From positions 310,001-374,000 of the forward strand of contig NZ_JACHGW010000004.1 of NCBI RefSeq assembly GCF_014202505.1: 64,000 nucleotides of DNA, in the 5' to 3' direction. Within the stretch, counting starts at the first letter, position 1. Every line of letters begins with the position of its first letter. The notes below the pieces were generated by a model. The model saw nothing but the letters and a program-made list of their open reading frames with translations. It did no database searches and was not told the origin of the DNA. Shown piece after piece: positions 16,927-27,806 of the stretch. This DNA is from Armatimonas rosea. Its GTDB lineage: Bacteria > Armatimonadota > Armatimonadia > Armatimonadales > Armatimonadaceae. A program made the position numbers and the translations under genes.

Positions 16927-18030
16927 ATGGCACGGACACCCGCCAAGCCCAAAGCCCGAGAGAGCGAGCGCCCCGATGGCCCCTCGCGCGTCATCCTGCT
17001 CACCGGTCTGGAGGCTGAACGCAAGCAAGCGGAGGCGCTCGAGTACCTCAAGCAGGCCGACCCGGACTTTGCAGACTTCGATGCCGAGACCCTAGACGGC
17101 TCCCATGCCAGCGCGGAGCAAGTCCTCGGAGCCGTGGGAACCGTCCCGTTTGGCAATGGCAAGAAGGTCGTGCTGCTCCGCGATACCCAGCAGCTCGATA
17201 CCGAGGAGCAGAAACGGCTCGCCGCAGGGCTGGACCGCATCCCCCCTCAGGGCCTGCTAGTGCTCCATACCGGCTCCCCCATTATTGAGGACGGCAAGAC
17301 CAAGCGCGGCTCGGCGGTGAGCACGGAGCTTGCCAACGCGGTGAAAAAGCTGGGCGAGGTGCGCGACTTCGCCCTGCCCAAGGTGGAGGACCTACGGGGG
17401 CACCTGATTCAGGAAGCGCGGCGCCTTGGCAAGACCCTGGATAGCGAGGCGCTCGCGCTTCTCTCCCAGCTCCCCGCCGACGATGTACGCCATATTGGGA
17501 CGGAGCTGGAGAAGGCGGCGCTCCATGCGGGCACCAACGCTAAGATCACCGCTGCGGATGTGGAGGCGACTCTCTCGCGCGGCCCCGACGATGTGATCTT
17601 CAAGCTCTGCGATGCGGTGGGGATGCGCAAGCCCAAAGAAGCGCTCCAGCACGTCAACACGCTCTTTCGGGGCAGTAGCCGCCCAGACTCGGTCGCTCCC
17701 CGCACGCTGGTGCTCCTGGCGCGCCAGATCCGGCTCGTGATGCAGTTCCGGTTCCTCGGCGAGAAAAAGATGGCGGGCCGCAACGCCCAGCCCGTGAGCC
17801 CACAGGTCGCCGCCCTGCTCCCTGCGGATGGTGCTGCGTCGATCTTGGCTAACCCACGGACAGCGTGGATGGCGGACAAGTATATCGGGCAGGCACGCAA
17901 CTTCACGCTCCCCGAGCTGGAGGAGCGCCTGGAGAAGCTCCTCAATGCGGACCTTGCGCTAAAGGGCTCCCTCCCCGGCGGCGATAACCCACAAGCGGTT
18001 CTCCAGCGCCTCGTGATCGAGCTCTGCTAG
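16927..18030 (+). CDS. holA: DNA polymerase III subunit delta
   Basis: Clamp-loader subunit that opens the sliding clamp. The 367-residue length and blocks match HolA: an early Rossmann-like strand (SRVILLTGLEAERKQ), GTVPFGNGKKVVLLRD in domain I, LPADDVRHIGTELEKAAL in domain II and a C-terminal helical collar domain. It begins 3 bases after the transglutaminase stop, so it is probably last in that operon. The stop shares CTAG with the PAP2 gene on the other strand. Confidence 0.92.
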   Translation: MARTPAKPKARESERPDGPSRVILLTGLEAERKQAEALEYLKQADPDFADFDAETLDGSHASAEQVLGAVGTVPFGNGKKVVLLRDTQQLDTEEQKRLAAGLDRIPPQGLLVLHTGSPIIEDGKTKRGSAVSTELANAVKKLGEVRDFALPKVEDLRGHLIQEARRLGKTLDSEALALLSQLPADDVRHIGTELEKAALHAGTNAKITAADVEATLSRGPDDVIFKLCDAVGMRKPKEALQHVNTLFRGSSRPDSVAPRTLVLLARQIRLVMQFRFLGEKKMAGRNAQPVSPQVAALLPADGAASILANPRTAWMADKYIGQARNFTLPELEERLEKLLNADLALKGSLPGGDNPQAVLQRLVIELC

Positions 18031-18500
18031 AAGCGGAGCCGCAGAGCGGGACTGCGCGCCACCAAGAGCCCCAGGAGCCCCCCGACCACGACATCGTGGG
18101 GGTAGTGGCGCTTCAAAGTCACCCGGCTGTCGGCGATCAGGCCCGCCCCGAGATACCAGAGCGCGGCCTCCGTGCCAGAGTGCGCACGTGCGGCGGCCAT
18201 CCCAGCAATCGTGAAGGCGGCACTGGCGTGGCCACTGGGAAAGCTATCGTGGGTTGAGCCATCCGGGCGACGCTCGCGGGTCGAGTACTTAAGCCCGGTC
18301 ACGACAACCGTGCTGGTCACCAGCGCCCGCACCCCCTCGCGGCGGTCGCTGGCAAGCAGGCCACCCGCCAGAAAAGCGACATTGCCACTCCCCGAGAAAA
18401 ACCGTGCCGTCGGACGGTCCGGGAGCCCGGTCTGAGCCTGCACGCGAGGGGCGAGAGCCAATGTCAGGGCCGCAATCCCGGCGGCGAGAAAGATTCGCAT
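18027..18500 (-). CDS. PAP2-family phosphatase (short, secreted)
   Basis: 157 residues with a signal peptide (MRIFLAAGIAALTLALAPRVQA). It has all three parts of the acid-phosphatase signature: KYSTRERRP, SFPSGHASAAF and SRVTLKRHYPHDV. It should hydrolyse phosphomonoesters or lipid pyrophosphates outside the cytoplasm. It is short for a PAP2 protein, with few membrane segments. The ATG lies 6 bases after GATACT (18507-18512 on the - strand). The longer frame upstream would run through the tRNA gene and is rejected. Confidence 0.88.
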   Translation of the reverse strand: MRIFLAAGIAALTLALAPRVQAQTGLPDRPTARFFSGSGNVAFLAGGLLASDRREGVRALVTSTVVVTGLKYSTRERRPDGSTHDSFPSGHASAAFTIAGMAAARAHSGTEAALWYLGAGLIADSRVTLKRHYPHDVVVGGLLGLLVARSPALRLRF

Positions 18501-18519
18501 GGCTCCAGTATCCGGCATC

Positions 18520-18548
18520 TTGGCAAAATCTACAAAAGGCGGTAGAAT
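18520..18548 (+). promoter_or_regulatory. Promoter of tRNA-Ser
   Basis: TTGGCA (18520-18525), a 17-bp spacer and TAGAAT (18543-18548) form a good housekeeping-type promoter 12 bases before the mature tRNA. Confidence 0.75.
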
Positions 18549-18560
18549 CGATCTTGTTCT

Positions 18561-18648
18561 GGAGTGGTGTCCGAGTTGGTCGAAGGAGCACGATTGGAAA
18601 TCGTGTAGGCTGTCAAAGGTCTCGTGGGTTCGAATCCCACTCACTCCG
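18561..18648 (+). tRNA. tRNA-Ser (anticodon GGA)
   Basis: 88 bases with a type II long variable arm. The acceptor stem GGAGTGG pairs with TCACTCC plus discriminator G. The anticodon stem CACGATT-GGA-AATCGTG gives anticodon GGA, reading UCC/UCU. The T-arm GTGGG-TTCGAAT-CCCAC is perfect. The 3' CCA is not encoded. Confidence 0.96.
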
Positions 18649-18694
18649 TTTCTTTCCTTTCCCCAGGGTTACTTTTAGGAGGGCGTGAGCAACG

Positions 18695-20071
18695 TTGCGA
18701 AAAATCAGCGGAAACGAGTTCCTAGAGACCATTAAACGCTGGCCGCGCTGGAAGCGCTACACCCTGGTTGCCTTTGTCTCCCCCCCCCTCCTGGGTGCTC
18801 TGTTTGCGCTCCTGTTCTACGCCAATCTCCACCGTAGCGCCTCGGCGATGACCTCCGAGCCCCTGCCTGCCTTTCCGCCGCTTGTCCCTGCGCAGCGCCT
18901 CCTGGTGATCGCCCCCCACTGCGACGATGAGACCCTGGGTGTTGGTGGGGTGATCGCCCAAGCACGGCACGACGGCATCCCCGTCCATGTGGTGTTTCTC
19001 ACCAATGGCGATGCCTTTCCCGCAGCCTGTGCTCTGGTCACCCGCAACCTCCAGCCCGCGGCTAAAGACTACGTGAAGCTGGGTAATCTTCGGCAAAAAG
19101 AAGCACTGGCTGCCCTGAAGCACCTGGGCGTGGGGCCGGAGGATGTCACCTTCCTGGGCTACCCGGACCGTGGTATCCGTGCGCTCTGGGAGGCTAACTG
19201 GTCCCCCGAGAAGCCCTACAAGTCCCCGTTTACCCAGAAGGACTCGGTGCGTGGAGAGGCCTACTGTGGGCAGTCGCTGGTCTCAGACCTGACCCAGCTA
19301 ATCCAGAAGACGCGCCCTACGGATATCTTCGTGACACATCCCGCCGACGACCACCAGGACCATAGCCTGGCCGCCACCTTCACCGAGGCCGCGCTCCAGA
19401 AGAGCAAGGTCGAGCGGGTTTTGATGCACTACTACATTGTCCACCGGGGCGACTGGCCCCTCCCCCAAGGCTACTCCCCAAGCCTGCCCCTGGTTCCCCC
19501 CGCCGGCTTTACCAGCGCTGACACGCACTGGCGGACCGTCACCCTGAGCCACGATGCCCTCAAGGCCAAGGAGCGCGCCTTAAAAGAGTACGACTCTCAG
19601 CTCAAGCTCTGTGACCGCTTTCTCAACTCGTTTCTGCGTACCAGTGAGATCTTTGGGCAGCTCACCCAGGCAGGGATCGACCCTATGCACACCGCAAGTG
19701 TCCGCGATGGCCAGGGCGATGATGTTGTCCGTTTTGCTAACCCCTCAACCGATCTCACCCGCCTGGATGCCCAGCTCGTGGGGAAGAATCTCAAGGTCAC
19801 GCTCAACCTTCGTGGGGCAAGCGCGCCTGGGGTTCGCTACGCTCTGCACCTACGTAGTGAAAAAGGTACCTTTCTGGCACGAACCTTGCGGTCTCCCTAT
19901 CTATCTCAGCCGGGGTCCAGTCAGCTTGTCTGCTCCATCCCGCTGGCTGAGCTAGAGACGGGGACGCAGCCTCTTGAGGAAGCGCTCTGGATCTCCGCGG
20001 AGACAGGAATGACTGCGCGCAATATCGTGGATCAAACAGGGTATCGGTACTTTGCGCTACACCGCCCTTAA
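18695..20071 (+). CDS. PIG-L (LmbE-like) deacetylase family protein, membrane-anchored
   Basis: 458 residues. One N-terminal membrane helix (about 19-42) is followed by a zinc-dependent N-acetylglucosamine deacetylase-type domain with APHCDDETLGVGG at the start and the later metal ligand region HPADDHQDHSL. The family removes acetyl groups from GlcNAc-type sugars in lipids, mycothiol or glycopeptides. The natural substrate is unknown. The C-terminal ~110 residues look like a separate beta domain. The TTG start follows AGGAGGG by 11 bases. The nearby GTG is in another frame and closes at once. Confidence 0.85.
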   Translation: MRKISGNEFLETIKRWPRWKRYTLVAFVSPPLLGALFALLFYANLHRSASAMTSEPLPAFPPLVPAQRLLVIAPHCDDETLGVGGVIAQARHDGIPVHVVFLTNGDAFPAACALVTRNLQPAAKDYVKLGNLRQKEALAALKHLGVGPEDVTFLGYPDRGIRALWEANWSPEKPYKSPFTQKDSVRGEAYCGQSLVSDLTQLIQKTRPTDIFVTHPADDHQDHSLAATFTEAALQKSKVERVLMHYYIVHRGDWPLPQGYSPSLPLVPPAGFTSADTHWRTVTLSHDALKAKERALKEYDSQLKLCDRFLNSFLRTSEIFGQLTQAGIDPMHTASVRDGQGDDVVRFANPSTDLTRLDAQLVGKNLKVTLNLRGASAPGVRYALHLRSEKGTFLARTLRSPYLSQPGSSQLVCSIPLAELETGTQPLEEALWISAETGMTARNIVDQTGYRYFALHRP

Positions 20072-20117
20072 ATAATCGAGTACGTTAACATTGGAAAATC
20101 AAGAGGATATCCCCGCC

Positions 20118-20489
20118 GTGACTCAAGTGAACTCGTTTGGCTCGTTCCAGGACCGAAGAGCAGCGCTGCGCCTTCGGTTTCAGGGTAAGTTTGTCATGCG
20201 TCGTGCCGCAGAGAAAGAGGCCAGCATCCTGGCGCTGATCTGTATGGCGGATATGTTTACTACCCTCTACTGGGTCACGATGGGCTATGCCACGGAGGCA
20301 AACCATCTGCTGGCCTGGACCTTCGATATCCACCCCCTGACCTTCGTGGTTGTCAAGTCCGCTTCCTGCATCCCGGCAGTCCTCATGGCACCCGCGCTCG
20401 CCAAGCGCAAGAAGAACTTTACCATCTGGCTGCTACGAATTATTATCGCGGTCTATATCCTGACCTACTTCCGCCTCGCTCAGTTCTGA
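20118..20489 (+). CDS. DUF5658-like small membrane protein
   Basis: 123 residues with three membrane helices ([37 protein letters not shown] and [16 protein letters not shown]). The pattern matches DUF5658. The GTG start has AGAGGA 10 bases upstream. A TTG at 20091 would add 9 residues without a ribosome site. The function is unknown. Confidence 0.65.
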   Translation: MTQVNSFGSFQDRRAALRLRFQGKFVMRRAAEKEASILALICMADMFTTLYWVTMGYATEANHLLAWTFDIHPLTFVVVKSASCIPAVLMAPALAKRKKNFTIWLLRIIIAVYILTYFRLAQF

Positions 20490-20495
20490 TATACT
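20490..20495 (+). promoter_or_regulatory. -10 box of the oppD-like gene (leaderless type)
   Basis: TATACT overlaps the stop region of the preceding gene and ends 7 bases before the GTG start. No ribosome site fits in the remaining CCCCCT stretch, so leaderless initiation is the simplest reading. Confidence 0.6.
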
Positions 20496-20502
20496 GCCCC
20501 CT

Positions 20503-21462
20503 GTGAGTGAACCGCTCCTAGCCCTGGAGAACCTTGAGGTCTCCTTCCCCGCCGGTCCTGTCGTGCGGGGCGTATCGCTGGAAGTCCGCCGTGGCGAGAC
20601 CCTTGGAGTTGTCGGGGAGTCGGGCTCTGGCAAGACCATGACCGCCCTCTCCGCGCTCCGCCTGGTGCCAGAGCCGGGCCGCGTCACAGGCGGTCGGATT
20701 CTCTTTGAGGGGAAGGATCTCCTCACGGCCTCGGAGCGCGAGCTACGCCAGATTCGGGGCGGACGGATCGCGATGATCTTCCAGGACCCCATGACCAGCC
20801 TCAACCCGGTCTTCACGGTCGGGGATCAGATCGCCGAGAGTGTCCAGCTCCACAAGAATGTCAGCAAGGCTGCCGCCAAGGCCGCCGCGGTCGAGGCCCT
20901 GCGCCGGGTCCAGATCCCCGATGCCGAGCGCCGCGCCACGCAGTACCCCCACGAGCTCTCCGGCGGCATGCGCCAGCGTGCGATGATCGCCATGGCCCTG
21001 GCATCGGAGCCCGATGTACTCCTCGCCGACGAGCCCACGACCGCGCTGGATGTCACGGTGCAGGCACAGATCCTCACCCTCATTCGACAGCTCCAGAAAG
21101 AGCTGGGGATGGCGGTTCTCTTTATCACCCACGATCTCGGTGTGGTTGCCCAAGTGTGTGACCAGGTAGCGGTGCTCTACGGCGGGCAGGTGATGGAGCA
21201 GGCGGATGTCCAAACCCTCTTTGCCAGCCCACAGCACCCCTATACCCGCGCTCTGATGGAGTCCCTCCCCGAGTTTGCGACGGGAAACCGCCTGAACTTC
21301 ATTCCTGGCCAGCCCCCCAGCCGCCCCAGTGAGGTCAGTGGCTGCCCCTTTCGCCCGCGCTGCAGACAGGCGGTCGAGCGTTGCCAGGAGCCGCAAGCAC
21401 CCCTTGTCCTCTCGCCAGGCCACGCGGTGCGCTGCCACCGTGTGGGAGAGGGGGGACGCTGA
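20503..21462 (+). CDS. Oligopeptide/dipeptide ABC transporter ATP-binding protein (OppD/DppD type)
   Basis: 319 residues with Walker [11 protein letters not shown], signature [15 protein letters not shown], Walker [15 protein letters not shown] and the family-specific C-terminal extension with [14 protein letters not shown] (oligo_HPY iron-sulfur-like cysteines). It powers uptake of peptides or nickel with a partner ATPase, which follows with TGATG overlap. Permease and binding-protein genes are not in this window, so the pair is split from its membrane subunits. Confidence 0.92.
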   Translation: MSEPLLALENLEVSFPAGPVVRGVSLEVRRGETLGVVGESGSGKTMTALSALRLVPEPGRVTGGRILFEGKDLLTASERELRQIRGGRIAMIFQDPMTSLNPVFTVGDQIAESVQLHKNVSKAAAKAAAVEALRRVQIPDAERRATQYPHELSGGMRQRAMIAMALASEPDVLLADEPTTALDVTVQAQILTLIRQLQKELGMAVLFITHDLGVVAQVCDQVAVLYGGQVMEQADVQTLFASPQHPYTRALMESLPEFATGNRLNFIPGQPPSRPSEVSGCPFRPRCRQAVERCQEPQAPLVLSPGHAVRCHRVGEGGR

Positions 21463-22406
21463 TGCTTACCGTCCGTGACCTCTCCGTGCAGTTTGCCCTA
21501 GGTGGCGGGAAGCTCGTCCGCGCGGTCGATGGCGTCTCCTTCTCCGTAGCCAAGGGCGAGACCCTCGGCATTGTCGGGGAGTCGGGCTGTGGCAAGTCCA
21601 CCACGGGCCGCGCACTGCTCCGGCTCTTGCCGATCACGGGGGGAACCGTCACCTTCGACGGTCAAGATGTCCAGAGCCTGCGTGGGCCGGAGCTGCTTGC
21701 CTTTCGCCGTCGGGTGCAGATGGTCTTCCAGGACCCCTATGCCAGCCTCTCGCCGCGGCTGAGTGTGGGCCAGCTCGTGAGCGAGCCGCTGGAGATTCAT
21801 GGGATCGAAGGCGATAAAAAAGCCCGTGTCGAGGCGCTCTTGAAGTCCGTGGGCCTCCCCGAGGGGATCGCCAGCCGTTACCCCCATGCCTTCTCGGGTG
21901 GCCAGCGCCAGCGCATTGGGATCGCGCGCGCCCTCGCGCTCAACCCGGAGCTGATTATCCTCGATGAGCCGGTCTCCGCACTGGATATCTCGGTGCGCGC
22001 CCAAGTGGTGAACCTGCTCATGGACCTGCAGCAAGAGCGCGGAATCGCCTATATCTTTATCGGCCACGACCTTGCGCTGATCCGCCATATCGCTCACCGA
22101 GTCGCCGTGATGTATCTGGGGCGCATTGTGGAGCTGGGGACCGCCGAGGCGATCTACACCAACCCGCGCCACCCCTACACCCGCTCCCTGCTCGCCTCCG
22201 CCCCCCTCCCCGATCCGACCAAGCGCCGTGAGAGCGCCCCCCTCGAAGGCGACCCGCCCTCGCCGCTCAATATCCCCAGTGGCTGTCGTTTCCGCACCCG
22301 CTGCCCCTTTGCCCAGCCCCTCTGCGCCGAAAAAGACCCCGCCCTCGACCCAGAAACCGGTGCTGCCTGTCACTTTGCAAGAGAGCTGCCGGTCTGGAGT
22401 TCTTGA
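21462..22406 (+). CDS. Oligopeptide/dipeptide ABC transporter ATP-binding protein (OppF/DppF type)
   Basis: 314 residues with Walker [11 protein letters not shown], signature [15 protein letters not shown], Walker [13 protein letters not shown] and the C-terminal cysteine segment [16 protein letters not shown]. It partners the preceding OppD-type subunit; the stop and start overlap. The -35 of infC overlaps its stop codon. Confidence 0.92.
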   Translation: MLTVRDLSVQFALGGGKLVRAVDGVSFSVAKGETLGIVGESGCGKSTTGRALLRLLPITGGTVTFDGQDVQSLRGPELLAFRRRVQMVFQDPYASLSPRLSVGQLVSEPLEIHGIEGDKKARVEALLKSVGLPEGIASRYPHAFSGGQRQRIGIARALALNPELIILDEPVSALDISVRAQVVNLLMDLQQERGIAYIFIGHDLALIRHIAHRVAVMYLGRIVELGTAEAIYTNPRHPYTRSLLASAPLPDPTKRRESAPLEGDPPSPLNIPSGCRFRTRCPFAQPLCAEKDPALDPETGAACHFARELPVWSS

Positions 22407-22431
22407 CAGGGTATAACGGCGCAGATACAAT
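22403..22431 (+). promoter_or_regulatory. infC promoter
   Basis: TTGACA (22403-22408), a 17-bp spacer and TACAAT (22426-22431): the best sigma-70-type promoter in the window. It gives a transcript starting near 22438 with a leader of about 68 bases. Confidence 0.85.
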
Positions 22432-22437
22432 GAGCAG

Positions 22438-22505
22438 ATCATTTTTCTTTGGGACTCTTTTTCGTGGCTTAACCACGACAATGTCAATCAACCTGGAGGT
22501 TTAGC
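22438..22505 (+). promoter_or_regulatory. infC leader: hairpin, mini-ORF and strong SD
   Basis: The leader has a small hairpin, CGTGG-CTTAA-CCACG (22463-22477), then ATG TCA ATC AAC CTG GAG GTT TAG (22481-22504), a 7-codon ORF. Its stop lies one base before the infC AUA. The infC ribosome site CTGGAGG lies inside the mini-ORF. Translation of the mini-ORF could feed ribosomes to the weak start; this is inference. Confidence 0.5.
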
Positions 22506-23294
<789 letters not shown>

Positions 23295-23299
23295 CCAGA

Positions 23300-23332
23300 G
23301 CGCCCCGGAATCTCCGGGGCGTTTTATTTTTT
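23300..23332 (+). terminator. Rho-independent terminator of infC
   Basis: CGCCCCGGA-ATC-TCCGGGGCG followed by TTTTATTTTTT. It sits right after infC and overlaps the stop region of the convergent ankyrin gene. Confidence 0.9.
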
Positions 23333-24661
23333 CGGCTTGACGGGCTTGGTCGGCTTCGCAGGCGTGGCCGTGCCCACGGTCACCGCAGTAACCCGCACGT
23401 TGGAGAGCGCCCAGCTCTCGTTGTCAAGGCCTTCTAGCCCCGACGCCGAGAACCGAATCAACACCGAGTCGGAGCGGTGGGTGAAGGTAAAGGCCAGCCG
23501 GTAGACCGCCTCACGAAACGCCCCCCCCTCGTCGGGAAAGAGCCCCAGGGAGGCACGCTCGCTCGCCCCTGTGTAGCCCTTGTTGTTGCCGAGGGGATAG
23601 TCGGCGGGGTAGGCCTGCAAAGGCGCGTCTTTGAGCTCGGTCGTCGGGTTGTAGAAGGTCGTGTGGAGCAGAGTCGGGCCGTTGAGCACCGAAAGATCGA
23701 AGACATCCGGGCCATAGCGCGGGGTCCCATTGCCATCCCAGCTCCCCAGGACAAAGAGCTCGAAGGAGAGCCGAAGCGTGTTGTGGGGAGGAAGCCCCCC
23801 CACGGCCAGGCGGACTTCCTGGTTGCTAAAGGGTCCCAGAAACGGCCGGTTGCCCTTGGGAGTCTTTCCCACCTCTAGATCTCGCCAGGTCCCCCCAAGC
23901 GCGGTCGTGCCCCACTCCCCGCCGAGTGCGGCACGCTCGAAATGACTCTCGTAGGCAAGCTGCTCCTGGCGCACGCTCAGTGCGGCGTTGGGCATTGAAA
24001 GCTCGCGCGCACTCAGCTTGGCCTCGACCTCCGCACGGGTGATAAGTGCGCGCTGGAGGAGCTCACGCACCCGGTCACTACCCGTCACGGCGAGTGGTGT
24101 CTTACCGTCTTTGCTACGGTGGGTGGGATCTGCGCCACAGGCGAGGAGCCAGAGGACGGTCTCGGTTTGGTTGGCCTCCGCGGCGGTGTGGAGCGGAGAG
24201 TAGCCATTGTCACGCTCCGCATCGAGCCGGGCTCCCTTCTCCATCAGAAACTGACAGGTGGTCACATGGCCATTGCGAACGGCTTGGTGCAAAGGAGTCA
24301 GCCCCTCGTAGACCTTGGCATTGACATCCGCGCCCGCCGTCACCAGAAGCCGAACCATATCCAAGTGCCCAAAGTAGCTGGCGGACTCGAGCGGAGTCAC
24401 CCGCCCCTCCGTGCGCTTGGCATCGACCGTCGCCCCTCGTGCGATCAGCTCCTGGGCAATCTCCAGCTGGTTGTGCCAGGCAGCATGATGCAGCGCCGTA
24501 TTGCCCTTCTCGTCGCGGCTCGCCACCAGTGCACCATCCAGGGCCAAGAGGCGCCGTACCTCGTCCAGCTGTCCGGCGATAACTGCCGCATGAAGCGGGG
24601 GAAGCTCCTGTTTATAAAAGCCAAGCCCCAGGAGCCCAAGAGTAAAACTACGACGATCCAT
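23324..24661 (-). CDS. Ankyrin-repeat protein with C-terminal beta domain
   Basis: 445 residues. About six ankyrin repeats fill residues 22-215 (for example GNTALHHAAWHNQLEIAQEL and GLTPLHQAVRNGHVTTCQFL). A beta-rich domain follows (about 260-430, TLRLSFELFVLGSWDGNG) that looks like a carbohydrate- or lectin-type jelly roll, and the tail is KPTKPVKPKK. The N-terminus MDRRSFTLGLLGLGF is short and Tat-like but lacks a clear cleavage site. The ATG lies 6 bases after TATAAC, in a promoter shared with the divergent gene. The longer frame through the divergent gene is rejected. Confidence 0.8.
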   Translation of the reverse strand: MDRRSFTLGLLGLGFYKQELPPLHAAVIAGQLDEVRRLLALDGALVASRDEKGNTALHHAAWHNQLEIAQELIARGATVDAKRTEGRVTPLESASYFGHLDMVRLLVTAGADVNAKVYEGLTPLHQAVRNGHVTTCQFLMEKGARLDAERDNGYSPLHTAAEANQTETVLWLLACGADPTHRSKDGKTPLAVTGSDRVRELLQRALITRAEVEAKLSARELSMPNAALSVRQEQLAYESHFERAALGGEWGTTALGGTWRDLEVGKTPKGNRPFLGPFSNQEVRLAVGGLPPHNTLRLSFELFVLGSWDGNGTPRYGPDVFDLSVLNGPTLLHTTFYNPTTELKDAPLQAYPADYPLGNNKGYTGASERASLGLFPDEGGAFREAVYRLAFTFTHRSDSVLIRFSASGLEGLDNESWALSNVRVTAVTVGTATPAKPTKPVKPKK

Positions 24662-24680
24662 GTTTCTGTTATACTGCACC
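24662..24680. promoter_or_regulatory. Shared divergent promoter core
   Basis: The two start codons are 19 bp apart. GTTATACT holds TATACT on the + strand (24670-24675, 5 bases before ATG 24681) and TATAAC on the - strand (24668-24673, 6 bases before ATG 24661). Both mRNAs would be leaderless, and polymerase could occupy only one direction at a time. Confidence 0.6.
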
Positions 24681-25883
24681 ATGCACCTCCAAGGCGAGAA
24701 CTGGCCCGATTTCCGCGGCCCAAACGGCGATGGCTCTAGCACTGCCCGCGGCCTGCCCACCGAGTGGAGCGAGACAAAGAACGTCCGCTGGAAGACTCCC
24801 CTCCCCGATACAGGCTGGTCGTCGCCCGTGGTCTGGGACAACCAAGTCTGGCTTACCGCGGCCACCGACGATGGCAAAGAGCAGTTTGCCCTCTGTCTAG
24901 ACCGCGCGACCGGCAAGCTCCTTCAAAAGCTGCTGATCTTTCGCAACCCGGCACCACAGGGTTTTCCGCGAGGGAACAACACCTACGCCTCGCCCTCGCC
25001 CGTGATCGAGAAGGGCCGAGTCTACGTCCACTTTGGGACCTTTGGCACCGCCTGTATCGACACCAGTCGCTTCACGGTTCTCTGGAGCCGCCGCGACCTA
25101 AACTGCCAGCACGGACAAGGCCCTGGCTCGTCCCCGTTCCTGCTGGAGAATAAGCTCATCCTGACCTACGATGGCATGGACATCCAGTATCTAGTCGCTC
25201 TAGACACCAAGACAGGCAAGACACTCTGGAAGACCGACCGCAACACGCCATTTGGGGAGATCGACGGCGACCTGAAGAAGGCATTCTCGACCCCCTATCT
25301 GCTTCGTCGCAAGGGTAACACGGAGCTGGTGAGCGTGGGGGCACGCGCGTTCTGTGCCTACGCGCCGCAGACGGGGAAGGAGCTCTGGCGCATCCCCCAT
25401 CCCGGCTTCTCCAATGCCTCCCGGCCGGTCGCGGGTAAGGGTCTCCTCTTCCTCAACACGGGCTTCAACCGCCCTGAGCTCTGGGCTGTGCGCCTCCCCG
25501 ACGATGGCAGCGGCCCGACCGAGCGTGACGTGCTCTGGCGCTATACCAAGGGCGTCCCCAACCTGAGCTCTCCCCTCCTAATCGACGACCTTCTCTACTT
25601 TGTCGCGGATAGTGAGGTCCTGACCTGTCTGGAGGCGACAACGGGCAAGGAGGTCTACAAGGAGCGGATCGGAGGGCGGTTCTATGCGTCCCCGGTCTCT
25701 TCCGAAGGACTGATTTATCTCTTTGGGGAGAGTGGCAAGACACGTGTGATCAAGCCGGGACGGGCGCTGACCGTGGTGGCGCAAAACGAGCTGGAGACCG
25801 GCCCCCACGCCTCACCGGCGGCCTGTGGGCGGGCGTTCTATGTGCGGACCAGTAGCCACCTCTACTGCCTGGAGCGCCGCTAG
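24681..25883 (+). CDS. PQQ-like beta-propeller protein
   Basis: 400 residues made of PQQ-enzyme-type propeller blades (WSSPVVWDNQVWLTAATDDG, ALDTKTGKTLWKTD, QTGKELWRIPHPG). It opens with NWPDFRGPNGDG, typical of planctomycete-style outer-layer proteins. Unlike most relatives it has no signal peptide from the promoter-supported ATG. The 7 extra codons from ATG 24660 would lie upstream of the predicted transcript. It may be a scaffold rather than a dehydrogenase. The stop shares CTAG with ispD. Confidence 0.82.
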   Translation: MHLQGENWPDFRGPNGDGSSTARGLPTEWSETKNVRWKTPLPDTGWSSPVVWDNQVWLTAATDDGKEQFALCLDRATGKLLQKLLIFRNPAPQGFPRGNNTYASPSPVIEKGRVYVHFGTFGTACIDTSRFTVLWSRRDLNCQHGQGPGSSPFLLENKLILTYDGMDIQYLVALDTKTGKTLWKTDRNTPFGEIDGDLKKAFSTPYLLRRKGNTELVSVGARAFCAYAPQTGKELWRIPHPGFSNASRPVAGKGLLFLNTGFNRPELWAVRLPDDGSGPTERDVLWRYTKGVPNLSSPLLIDDLLYFVADSEVLTCLEATTGKEVYKERIGGRFYASPVSSEGLIYLFGESGKTRVIKPGRALTVVAQNELETGPHASPAACGRAFYVRTSSHLYCLERR

Positions 25884-26569
25884 TCGGGGACCACGCCGCG
25901 CTCACGGAGCAGGGCAGCGGCAACAAAGGCATCCTGCGGGTAGGTGAGCTTGGGGTTGGGAAGTGTGCTCTCCATGAGATGCACGGTCCGCCCGATCCGC
26001 CGTAGCAGGCTGGCATCGTCGGTAGCGACAAACCCCTCGGAGCGTGCCGCAAGGTGGGCCCGCCGGAGGAGCTCGGTCTGGAAGCCTTGTGGGGTCTCTA
26101 CTGCAACCAGGGCGCTACGGTCCACGAGCTCGCCGCTCCGGCGCATGAGCGTGTCGGTGACGGGCCGAACGAGGGTCATGGCCTGGTGGATCCGGGTGAG
26201 CCCCGCCGCCTCGGTGAGCAGAGCGGGGGTGATACAGCAGCGGGCCGCATCATGGATCAGGACAAACTCCGTCCCGACCGCATCCAGGCCGCGCCGAACA
26301 CTCTCTTGGCGCGTACTGCCCCCGAGCACGACCGCTTGGAGCTTCCCTCCCCCGTACTGATCGCCCAGCGCCCAAAGCACATCGGTATCGCTCTCGGAGC
26401 CCACCAAGACAATCCGCCCGATCTCGTCGCACTGGGCAAACGCCTCCAGGGTCCAGCCGAGAATGGGGCGTCCCAAGAGCTCGCTCAGAACTTTGTTTTG
26501 CTCACTGCCAAAGCGCTCCCCTCTTCCCGCCGCGGGGATCAGGGCCGTGAGAGGAGGCTGTTTGCGCAT
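25880..26569 (-). CDS. ispD: 2-C-methyl-D-erythritol 4-phosphate cytidylyltransferase
   Basis: Third step of the MEP isoprenoid route: it joins CTP and MEP to form CDP-ME. 229 residues with the nucleotide-binding ALIPAAGRGERFGSEQNK, GGSTRQESVRRGL, LIHDAARCCI and ETPQGFQ segments. It follows the PIN-TRAM gene by 24 bases, the same order seen in many Gram-positive and related genomes. No ispF follows; the gene ends on a convergent CTAG. Confidence 0.93.
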   Translation of the reverse strand: MRKQPPLTALIPAAGRGERFGSEQNKVLSELLGRPILGWTLEAFAQCDEIGRIVLVGSESDTDVLWALGDQYGGGKLQAVVLGGSTRQESVRRGLDAVGTEFVLIHDAARCCITPALLTEAAGLTRIHQAMTLVRPVTDTLMRRSGELVDRSALVAVETPQGFQTELLRRAHLAARSEGFVATDDASLLRRIGRTVHLMESTLPNPKLTYPQDAFVAAALLRERGVVPD

Positions 26570-26593
26570 GGCTCTGAAGTCCTCACAACGCCT

Positions 26594-27751
<1,158 letters not shown>

Positions 27752-27760
27752 GTGTGTGAC

Positions 27761-27792
27761 TCCTCTATACTAGACTCTATGTACTAAACTCT
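27761..27792 (-). promoter_or_regulatory. PIN-TRAM promoter with tandem direct repeat
   Basis: On the - strand, AGAGTTTAGTA and AGAGTCTAGTA repeat with a 14-base period. The second copy contains a possible -10 (TAGTAT, 27767-27772). The spacing could suit a repressor or activator site, or it may be a chance duplication. Confidence 0.4.
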
Positions 27793-27806
27793 GCGTCGAT
27801 TTGGCC

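Noticed and set aside
18501..18644. Upstream extension of the PAP2 gene through the tRNA region
   Set aside because: The extension is antisense to tRNA-Ser, whereas the ATG at 18500 gives a clean signal peptide and has a -10 box 6 bases upstream.
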